NCBI GenBank assembly: GCA_030593785.1
Contig: JAUVGM010000195.1
Coordinates: 1-5,186 of the forward strand
From: Gammaproteobacteria bacterium
GTDB taxonomy: Bacteria > Pseudomonadota > Gammaproteobacteria > UBA6429 > Thiohalophilaceae
Reading direction: 5' to 3'
DNA: 5,186 nt
The notes under the pieces were generated by a model that was not told where the DNA came from, ran no database searches, and worked only from the letters and a program-made list of their open reading frames with translations. The position numbers and the translations under genes were made by a program. Positions within the stretch are counted from its first letter, which is position 1, and each line of letters opens with the position of its first letter. Below, one piece after another: positions 1 to 5,186 of the stretch.

Positions 1-313
1 TTTTATTATCGAGCTGGAGTTTTCTTTCCAGATGTTTTTAATTATCTGACTTCTAAGCGAGTCATTTAATCTTAATTCGTTGTTTCTATTGCGATAAGTA
101 TGCCATGACGAGACACTGACATAAAGGTAATGAAAAGCAACTAAGTTTCATTAAAGCAAAGAAAGAAGGGAAATTAAATATATATTTATCAGTAAGTTAA
201 GTGCAGGTTTAATAATCTAACACTGCTGTAAAAGTCTTAAAACAGAGGAAATAAACTAAGAATAAATAATGTTTAATGCATATCACTCATTATTAATTGC
301 AATTTGCAAGGTA
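1..313. other. AT-rich stretch without a supported gene, downstream of msrQ
   Basis: This region lies beyond the 3' end of msrQ. No open frame with a convincing start and ribosome binding site was found on either strand. In plus frame 1 the first 69 bases read as 22 residues ending in a TAA (FYYRAGVFFPDVFNYLTSK, then RVI), which could be the tail of a gene entering from the left. It is too short to judge. A weak dyad, CTGGA at 14-18 with TCCAG at 27-31, is followed by a T run at 35-39. It could terminate plus-strand transcription, but it would lie inside that same possible coding tail. The rest is A/T-rich with scattered stops. Confidence 0.6.
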
Positions 314-323
314 TCAATGAGTG
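284..323 (-). terminator. Hairpin straddling the msrQ stop codon, possible 3' end of the msrPQ mRNA
   Basis: CACTCATT at 284-291 and AATGAGTG at 316-323 form a perfect 8-bp stem. The loop contains a second perfect stem, TTGCA (297-301) with TGCAA (305-309). Read on the minus strand, the left arm of the stem covers the last msrQ codons and overlaps the TGA stop at 316-314. The stem is AT-rich and no clean U tract follows, so it is not a textbook Rho-independent terminator. It may instead stabilise the mRNA end. Confidence 0.3.
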
Positions 324-910
324 GCGTAACGTATCTTGTGAAGCAACGCAGGTTTAATCCTTACCAAAAACAAGGTTAATAGAATAAAAGCATATATAAT
401 AGGTTCTCGTAAATCTACCTTCACCAATAATATGAAATGCAGTACACCAAGAATCGCGATAACGTAAACCAATTTATGTAGTGACTTCCAGCGCTTACCT
501 AAACGCTTCATCATTTTTTTTGTTGAGGTTAAGGCAAGAGGTAACAATAAAGTAAACGCTAACATGCCAAAAGTAATGTAGGGACGTTTGATGATATCAG
601 TCACGATCTCATCCCAATCGAAAAAATGATCCAGCCAAAGGTAAGTCAATAAATGTACGCAAACATGAAAGAAGACAAACAAGCCAAACATGCGACGCAA
701 ACGTAATGGCCAGGCTGACCCCGTTAATTGACGTAACGGCGTCATAGCAAGTGTCAGCAGTAAAAACCGAAGTGTCCATTCACCGCTGCTGCGTGTCAGT
801 ACCTCAAACGGGTTGGCCCCAAGTTCATCCAAATAAAAATTTCTGAACAGTAAAGTTAACGGCACTAAACAAAGAATAAAGATTAGGGGTTTTATTAATT
901 TCGACATCAT
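314..910 (-). CDS. msrQ: MsrQ (YedZ family), heme-binding membrane subunit of the periplasmic methionine sulfoxide reductase
   Basis: MsrQ is an inner-membrane b-type cytochrome that passes electrons, taken from quinol in characterised homologues, to MsrP in the periplasm. With the start at 910 the protein has 198 residues, close to the usual 200-210. Six hydrophobic segments are visible, around residues 9-22, 46-59, 75-92, 114-129, 146-163 and 170-183. Histidines matching the conserved heme-ligand positions of the E. coli protein are His86 (in VHLLTY), His145 (SLHKLVY) and His158 (GVLHF). The open frame extends upstream to an ATG at 976, but that would overlap msrP by 56 bases and add 22 residues not expected in the family. 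The ATGATG pair at 910/907 lies 10 bases after the msrP stop and leaves a short N-terminus before helix 1. No strong ribosome binding site precedes it (only TAAG about 9 bases upstream), so translation is probably coupled to msrP. Identity is firm; the exact start is less so. Confidence 0.92.
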   Translation of the reverse strand: MMSKLIKPLIFILCLVPLTLLFRNFYLDELGANPFEVLTRSSGEWTLRFLLLTLAMTPLRQLTGSAWPLRLRRMFGLFVFFHVCVHLLTYLWLDHFFDWDEIVTDIIKRPYITFGMLAFTLLLPLALTSTKKMMKRLGKRWKSLHKLVYVIAILGVLHFILLVKVDLREPIIYAFILLTLFLVRIKPALLHKIRYATH

Positions 911-920
911 TAAAAAATAC

Positions 921-1868
921 TTAGAAGTGTTTTTTGAGATCCATTCCAGTATAAAGAGAAGCAACTTGCTCTGCATAACCGTTGAATGATAAAGTTTTCC
1001 GTTTTAGAAAATCACCAATACGTCTTTCTTTTCTTTGACTCCAACGTGGATGATCAACATCAGGATTAACATTTGAGTAAAAACCATATTCATTCGGGGC
1101 AACTTTAGTCCAGCTACTTACGGGCTCTTTTTCAGTAAAAGTGATTTTTACAATCGATTTAATACTTTTAAATCCATATTTCCACGGTACAACTAATCGC
1201 AAAGGAGCACCATTTTGTTTTGGAAGTACTTCACCATAAAGTCCAACGGCGATTAATGTTAAAGGGTTCATCGCTTCATCCATACGCAAACCCTCAATAT
1301 AAGGCCAGGGCAACACATTTCTTTTTTGTCCCATCATTTCAGAAGGCCGTTCTAATGTTTCGAACTGAACATATTTTGCTTTAGACGTCGGCTTCGCCTG
1401 TTTGATTAAATTGGCAAGAGGAAAACCAATCCACGGAATAACCATTGACCATCTTTCAACACACCGCAGACGATAGATGCGTTCTTCTAAAGGGTTCTGC
1501 TTAAGAATATCCTCAAGATGTAATGTTCCAGCCTTCTCAACTTCACCAGCAATTTGTACAGACCAGGGATTCGTTGTTAAAGCTTGAGCATTTTTTGCAG
1601 GAGAATATTTATCCGTTCCGAATTCATAATAGTTATTGTAATTAGTTATTTTATCAAATGATGTCAGTTCTTCTTTTCTATCAAACATCTTATCTTCGGT
1701 AAATTTTAAAGTCTTTCCTCCATAGCCAGCAACAGAGGTTTGAGGGGATAAAAGTGTAGCGGCTGCGGTTAAACCGATAGAAGATGTCATAAATTTTCGT
1801 CTATCCAGATAAATAGCCTGATCGGTAATCTCTGAAGAAGGAATATCTTGTGGTTTTTTAATTAACAT
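921..1868 (-). CDS. msrP: MsrP (YedY family), Tat-exported molybdopterin protein-methionine-sulfoxide reductase
   Basis: MsrP is the periplasmic catalytic subunit that reduces methionine sulfoxide in oxidised envelope proteins using a mononuclear molybdenum-molybdopterin cofactor. The 315-residue product is slightly shorter than the 334-residue E. coli protein. It opens with a twin-arginine signal: Arg23-Arg24 in LDRRKFM, a hydrophobic stretch to about residue 41, and a plausible cleavage after SVA at residue 47. The family core follows: NYYEFGTDK (79-87), RLRCVERWSM (133-142) with Cys136 as the expected Mo ligand, the basic PWKYGFKSIKSIV segment (228-240), and VDHPRWSQ (271-278). It ends in GYAEQVASLYTGMDLKKHF, very like E. 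coli MsrP. The ATG at 1868 is supported by GAGG at 1879-1876, seven bases upstream. It is first in the operon, with msrQ 10 bases downstream. No two-component regulator like HprRS is visible in this window. Confidence 0.96.
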   Translation of the reverse strand: MLIKKPQDIPSSEITDQAIYLDRRKFMTSSIGLTAAATLLSPQTSVAGYGGKTLKFTEDKMFDRKEELTSFDKITNYNNYYEFGTDKYSPAKNAQALTTNPWSVQIAGEVEKAGTLHLEDILKQNPLEERIYRLRCVERWSMVIPWIGFPLANLIKQAKPTSKAKYVQFETLERPSEMMGQKRNVLPWPYIEGLRMDEAMNPLTLIAVGLYGEVLPKQNGAPLRLVVPWKYGFKSIKSIVKITFTEKEPVSSWTKVAPNEYGFYSNVNPDVDHPRWSQRKERRIGDFLKRKTLSFNGYAEQVASLYTGMDLKKHF

Positions 1869-2031
1869 ATAAGGCCCTCAATGCCAGAAATAATTAACAC
1901 CCATGTGCAAATTCAGACTACCCAGTATCCATTTAGTTCATTCTGGATAAATAGAAATAAAATAAGCATTTATGGCAGTAATATCGTCAATCAAAACAAT
2001 ATATTGATCAAAATTCAGGTATATTATTCGC
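1869..2031. promoter_or_regulatory. Divergent intergenic region between msrP and the membrane-protein gene, with several dyads
   Basis: These 163 AT-rich bases must contain the start signals for both directions. The 10-base palindrome CAATATATTG at 1997-2006 presents TATATT (5 of 6 to the sigma-70 -10 consensus) on both strands, at 2000-2005 on plus and 2003-1998 on minus. Neither copy has a convincing -35 element at 16-18 bases. Other symmetric elements are the palindrome TTGATCAA at 2004-2011, ATCAA (1990-1994) facing TTGAT (2004-2008), and a perfect 6-base dyad TATCCA (1926-1931) with TGGATA (1944-1949). Any could be an operator; none matches a site I recognise. Promoter placement is inference, and AT-rich DNA yields such matches readily. 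Confidence 0.35.
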
Positions 2032-2646
2032 ATGAATGAAAAAATACATAATTCAAATTTACATCAGGAATCCAATGCCAGCGGGGAAAAACGCACCTTT
2101 GAAATCTATAACAATAAATTTATTAAAGTCATAACCAACAACATTATAAAAAATACTAGCTACCATTTAAATTTAAGCATGCTTGCTCCCTGGCCAGTGC
2201 GTCATAGAAATATTTCATGGCAATGGTTATCTGCCGTAATATATTTTTCTTTAACCACCTTAGCATATACCGCCTACCTGTTATATTTTCAGGAAAGCAG
2301 TAAACTGGAAAGGTTATTACCCTTCATTATTGTTTTTTTATTATTAAGTCTTGGCTCATTCTTAATGTTTTTATACCAGTCGCCAAATGTTATCGAGTTT
2401 AAAACGCGCTATGGCAACTGTGTGGTATTAAGTTTGCTATACAACAAACCAGATAAAAATGAATTTAAAAAATTTATTGACGAAATAAAATTACGCAGTT
2501 TAACAGCCAGTCAGGCAGTAAAAATTGATAAAAAACAAATGCTGGATATTGAAATGAATGAACTTAGACGTCTGAGAAATGAAGGTATTATTTCGCAACA
2601 TCATTACGCAGATGCTAAGGCGCGGATTATACAAATCAGGTTATAG
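2032..2646 (+). CDS. Uncharacterised two-helix membrane protein with split PH-like domain and SHOCT-like C-terminus
   Basis: I do not recognise a named gene. The 204-residue product has a polar N-terminus (1-20), then a strand-rich stretch (22-57, including FIKVITNNIIKNTSYHL and APWPVRHR). Two transmembrane helices follow, about residues 65-86 and 95-116. After them come VIEFKTRYGNCVVLSLL (120-136) and the amphipathic DKNEFKKFIDEIKLR (141-155). The two flanking parts resemble the strands and closing helix of a bacterial PH-like domain interrupted by a helical hairpin. Residues 173-203 (EMNELRRLRNEGIIS and onward) fit the SHOCT pattern of a short C-terminal helical hairpin, which is often linked to oligomerisation. 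No catalytic residues are apparent. The start is not certain: AGG at 2017-2019 lies 12 bases from the ATG, longer than ideal, and an in-frame TGA at 2005 limits extension. The gene diverges from msrPQ and converges with clpB. Both domain assignments are from memory of patterns. Confidence 0.8.
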   Translation: MNEKIHNSNLHQESNASGEKRTFEIYNNKFIKVITNNIIKNTSYHLNLSMLAPWPVRHRNISWQWLSAVIYFSLTTLAYTAYLLYFQESSKLERLLPFIIVFLLLSLGSFLMFLYQSPNVIEFKTRYGNCVVLSLLYNKPDKNEFKKFIDEIKLRSLTASQAVKIDKKQMLDIEMNELRRLRNEGIISQHHYADAKARIIQIRL

Positions 2647-2678
2647 ATAACAAAAGGCATCAGAGTAAAGTCTCTCTC

Positions 2679-2782
2679 GTGGGTACCTGAGTCACTCTAC
2701 TTTATTAATAACGAGTCTGAATTTTAGTTAAAAGCAGGCAACGAAGTATAAAACTTTAAATAAAAGTGACTCCGGCACCTAC
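2679..2782. repeat. Imperfect 18-base inverted repeat between the convergent membrane-protein gene and clpB
   Basis: GTGGGTACCTGAGTCACT (2679-2696) pairs with AGTGACTCCGGCACCTAC (2765-2782) at 16 of 18 positions, counting one G-U. The inner eight positions are perfect. After a four-base bulge (2697-2700) the stem can continue with TTTATT (2701-2706) against AATAAA (2759-2764). The AT-rich interior of about 50 bases contains no gene. The arms could fold in either transcript and act as a bidirectional terminator, or could be the ends of a small non-coding repeat. No target-site duplication was identified, so a mobile origin is unproven. Confidence 0.6.
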
Positions 2783-2806
2783 TCTTAATCTACGTCCATG
2801 TAGGCG
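2776..2806 (-). terminator. Candidate hairpin in the clpB 3' untranslated region
   Basis: Read on the minus strand, CGCCTAC (2806-2800) pairs with GTAGGTG (2782-2776) in seven base pairs including one G-U. It begins 17 bases after the clpB stop. A T-rich stretch (CACTTTTATTT, 2768-2758) follows after several bases rather than immediately. This makes it an imperfect Rho-independent terminator. A shorter alternative stem, CTAC with GTAG around 2803-2790, competes with it, and the right arm is also part of the longer inverted repeat at 2679-2782. Confidence 0.35.
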
Positions 2807-2823
2807 TCGCAATGACCAAATTT

Positions 2824-5186
2824 CTACGCAACAGATGCTTTCTTCTGTGATTTAGTAAAAACCAGACCATCACTACCTGCATCAACGTGAATAACATCTC
2901 CGGCTACAAACTTCCCTGACAGAATGTCTTGTGCCAATGGGTTTTCTACCTGTTGTTGAATTGCTCGTTTTAATGGTCTTGCACCGTAGACGGGATCGAA
3001 CCCTGCTTCACCCAGTTTATCTAACGCAGCTTCGGTTAACTCAATACCAATTTGTCTATCGGCTAAACGAGCATGCAAGTATTCAAATTGAATATTGGCA
3101 ATAGAACGAATCTCATTTTGACCTAATGGATGGAAAACAACAACTTCATCAATACGGTTTATAAATTCAGGTCTAAAATGTTCACCCACTGTTTCCATAA
3201 CCACTTTTTTCATTTCAGCGTAGTGATCATCTTGCCCGGTACTATCAGGCGCGGTGTTCCTAGATGAGATCTCCTGTATTTGTTGAGAACCTAAATTCGA
3301 AGTCATTACGATAACACAGTTACGAAAATCAACAGTACGTCCTTTACCATCGGTTAATCGACCATCATCTAAAACTTGCAGTAAAATATTAAAAACATCG
3401 GGATGTGCTTTCTCAATTTCATCTAATAAGATTATTGAATAAGGTTTACGTCTAACCGCTTCGGTTAAATATCCGCCTTCTTCATAACCGACATAACCCG
3501 GAGGTGCACCGATTAATCTGGCAACAGAATGTTTCTCCATAAACTCAGACATATCAATACGAACCATGGCATCTTCAGTATCAAATAAAAATTCTGCTAA
3601 TGCTTTTGTTAACTCTGTTTTACCTACACCAGTCGGCCCGAGGAATAAAAAGGAACCATTAGGGCGCGCGGGATCAGAAAGACCGGCGCGTGAACGGCGG
3701 ATTGCATCCGACACGGCTTGTACTGCTTCAGTTTGACCAATGACACGTTTGTGTAAAACCTCTTCCATTTGTAAAAGTTTTTCACGTTCACCTTCAAGCA
3801 TTTTTGTAACAGGGATCCCTGTCCATTTTGAAACAACCTCTGCAATTTCTTCTTCTGTTACAGAATTACGTAACAAGGTTGTTTCTTGCATTTCAACTTG
3901 AGATGCCATGTCTAATTGCTTCTCTAAGTCTGGAATTTTTCCATACTGTAACTCTGACATTCGAGCTAGATCACTCGCTCGTCTCGCAGTTTCCAGTTCC
4001 TGACGAGCGCGTTCAAGTTCTTCTTTAATATGTTGAGTTCCCTGAACAGCGGCTTTTTCAGATTTCCATATTTCATCCAGCTCACTGAATTCTCTTTCTA
4101 ACACATCTATTTCAGATTGAAGATTTTTTAATCGCGCCTTAGATGCATCATCCGTTTCTTTCTTTAATGCTTCACGTTCAATTTTAAGTTGAATGAGTTT
4201 ACGTTCCATTTTATCCATTGATTCCGGTTTAGAATCAATTTCCATACGAATACGACTGGCCGATTCATCTATTAAGTCAATTGCTTTATCCGGTAGTTGA
4301 CGATCAGTAATGTAACGATGCGATAAAGTTGCTGCGGCAACAATAGCGGGATCAGTAATATCTACACCATGATGTACTTCGTACTTTTCTTTTAAACCTC
4401 GCAAAATTGCGATGGTATCTTCAACCGTAGGTTCTTCAACCAACACCTTTTGGAAACGTCGTTCTAAAGCCGCATCTTTTTCAATATACTGACGGTATTC
4501 ATCAAGTGTGGTCGCACCCACGCAATGCAATTCACCACGCGCTAACGCGGGCTTCAACATATTACCTGCATCCATCGCACCATCGGCTTTGCCTGCACCT
4601 ACCATAGTGTGTAACTCATCAATGAATAAAATAATTTGTCCTTCCTGTTTTGACAAATCACTCAATACCGCCTTTAAACGTTCTTCAAATTCACCACGGA
4701 ACTTTGCACCAGCAATTAACGCGCCCATATCAAGTGATAAAACCCGTTTACCTTTTAGGCCTTCGGGAACTTCACCATTAATAATACGTTGCGCTAAACC
4801 TTCAACAATAGCGGTTTTACCTACACCCGGCTCACCGATGATAACTGGATTGTTTTTAGTGCGACGTTGTAATACTTGAATGATACGGCGAATTTCATCA
4901 TCACGACCAATAACAGGATCAAGCTTTCCCTGCTCCGCGCGCTCGGTTAAATCTATGGTATATTTTTCAAGTGCCTGACGCTGCTCTTCAGCATTCGGGT
5001 CATTTACCGATTGGCCACCACGAATATTTTCAATTGTTTTTTCCAGAGCGGCTTTATTTGAACCCGCCTTACGCATGAGGTCACCTAATGTGCCTTTATC
5101 ATCAATCGCTGCCAGTACAAATAACTCACTTGAAATAAATTGATCTTTGCGTTGTTGCGCAAGTTTATCGGTAAGATTTAATAATC
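2824..5186 (-). CDS. clpB: ClpB protein disaggregase (Hsp100 AAA+ ATPase), 5' end beyond the window
   Basis: ClpB is a cytoplasmic hexameric ATPase that threads aggregated proteins through its pore, working with DnaK. The frame stays open from the TAG at 2826-2824 to the right edge. It gives 786 visible residues, the first matching about residue 90 of E. coli ClpB, so roughly 89 are missing. In visible numbering: the end of the N-domain (DQFISSELFVLAA); NBD1 with Walker A GEPGVGKT (117-124), pore loop KFRGEFEER near 161-169, Walker B ILFIDE (185-190) and arginine fingers in ALERRF (239-244); the charged coiled-coil M-domain, about 320-430; and NBD2 with Walker A GPTGVGKT (516-523), pore loop GYVGYEE (563-569), Walker B ILLDE (585-589) and sensor-2 GARPLKRA (734-741). 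Two features differ from E. coli: about ten extra residues near 638-654 in NBD2, and a tail roughly eight residues longer. No truncation or frameshift is seen. The promoter is outside the window. Confidence 0.97.
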   Translation of the reverse strand, partial: LLNLTDKLAQQRKDQFISSELFVLAAIDDKGTLGDLMRKAGSNKAALEKTIENIRGGQSVNDPNAEEQRQALEKYTIDLTERAEQGKLDPVIGRDDEIRRIIQVLQRRTKNNPVIIGEPGVGKTAIVEGLAQRIINGEVPEGLKGKRVLSLDMGALIAGAKFRGEFEERLKAVLSDLSKQEGQIILFIDELHTMVGAGKADGAMDAGNMLKPALARGELHCVGATTLDEYRQYIEKDAALERRFQKVLVEEPTVEDTIAILRGLKEKYEVHHGVDITDPAIVAAATLSHRYITDRQLPDKAIDLIDESASRIRMEIDSKPESMDKMERKLIQLKIEREALKKETDDASKARLKNLQSEIDVLEREFSELDEIWKSEKAAVQGTQHIKEELERARQELETARRASDLARMSELQYGKIPDLEKQLDMASQVEMQETTLLRNSVTEEEIAEVVSKWTGIPVTKMLEGEREKLLQMEEVLHKRVIGQTEAVQAVSDAIRRSRAGLSDPARPNGSFLFLGPTGVGKTELTKALAEFLFDTEDAMVRIDMSEFMEKHSVARLIGAPPGYVGYEEGGYLTEAVRRKPYSIILLDEIEKAHPDVFNILLQVLDDGRLTDGKGRTVDFRNCVIVMTSNLGSQQIQEISSRNTAPDSTGQDDHYAEMKKVVMETVGEHFRPEFINRIDEVVVFHPLGQNEIRSIANIQFEYLHARLADRQIGIELTEAALDKLGEAGFDPVYGARPLKRAIQQQVENPLAQDILSGKFVAGDVIHVDAGSDGLVFTKSQKKASVA
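5074..5086 (-). promoter_or_regulatory. Possible internal translation start for an N-domain-less ClpB
   Basis: Within clpB, AGGTGA (5086-5081) matches six consecutive bases of the anti-Shine-Dalgarno complement TAAGGAGGTGATC. It sits four bases before an in-frame ATG at 5076-5074. Aligned on the 16S tail this equals about seven bases from AGGAGG, near the optimum. Initiation here would give a 750-residue protein without most of the N-domain. E. coli makes a comparable short form from a GTG at codon 149; the equivalent codon here (5007-5005) is GTA. Chance occurrence inside a coding region remains possible. Confidence 0.35.

Noticed and set aside
14..39. CTGGA/TCCAG hairpin followed by five Ts as a plus-strand terminator
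   Set aside because: The stem is only five or six pairs and the T run starts three bases later. No upstream gene can be confirmed, so it was not listed as a separate terminator.
1..69. Plus frame 1 open to a TAA at 67-69, possibly the C-terminus of a gene entering from the left
   Set aside because: Only 22 residues are visible, matching nothing I recognise. The minus strand is also open there, so coding direction cannot be decided.
269..379. Plus-strand 36-codon open frame starting at the ATG at 269
   Set aside because: It runs antisense into the msrQ 3' end. The AGAGGA at 244-249 is about 19 bases from the ATG, too far to serve as its ribosome binding site.
911..976. Extended MsrQ N-terminus from the ATG at 976
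   Set aside because: It would overlap msrP by 56 bases and place 22 extra residues before the first membrane helix, unlike the E. coli protein.
2664..2706. AGTAAAGT with ACTTTATT as a terminator for the plus-strand gene
   Set aside because: The stem is A/T-rich with a 27-base loop and no T run. It competes with the stronger inverted repeat at 2679-2782.
2660..2810. CRISPR array, tRNA or insertion sequence in the clpB-adjacent gap
   Set aside because: No regularly spaced direct repeats, no tRNA cloverleaf or CCA end, and no transposase fragment are visible. Only the inverted repeat stands out.
3624..4028. Two shorter open frames (3624-3845 minus, 3828-4028 plus) within clpB
   Set aside because: Both overlap well-conserved clpB coding sequence in other frames, and neither product resembles a known family.
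4508..4879. 123-codon plus-strand open frame inside clpB
   Set aside because: It is antisense to the conserved NBD1 of clpB, and its product has no recognisable domain. The frame is open because of clpB codon constraints.

Overview
The window looks like AT-rich chromosomal DNA from a gammaproteobacterium. The clpB and msrPQ products read as clear relatives of the Escherichia coli proteins. The divergence and low GC argue against a close enteric relative, but I cannot name the genus.

Layout, left to right. Bases 1-313 hold no gene I can defend, only weak hairpins and a 23-codon open end. Bases 314-1868, minus strand, hold a two-gene operon. msrP encodes a Tat-exported molybdopterin protein-methionine-sulfoxide reductase. 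msrQ, 10 bases downstream, encodes its heme-binding membrane partner. A 163-base AT-rich intergenic region carrying several small dyads separates msrP from a divergent plus-strand gene (2032-2646). That gene encodes an uncharacterised two-helix membrane protein with a PH-like domain split around the helices and a SHOCT-like C-terminus. The gene converges with clpB (2824 to beyond 5186, minus strand), and the 177 bases between them contain an imperfect 18-base inverted repeat. clpB lacks about 89 N-terminal residues because it runs off the right edge.

Functional theme. MsrP and MsrQ repair oxidised methionines in the periplasm with electrons from the respiratory chain. ClpB is the cytoplasmic disaggregase. 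Both are protein-repair systems, but nothing here shows co-regulation, and the unknown gene between them is transcribed the other way. I do not see an unmistakable new defence, mobile or RNA-guided system. The points most worth following up are a possible relocated internal start in clpB, the inverted repeat between the convergent genes, and the split-PH/SHOCT membrane protein.
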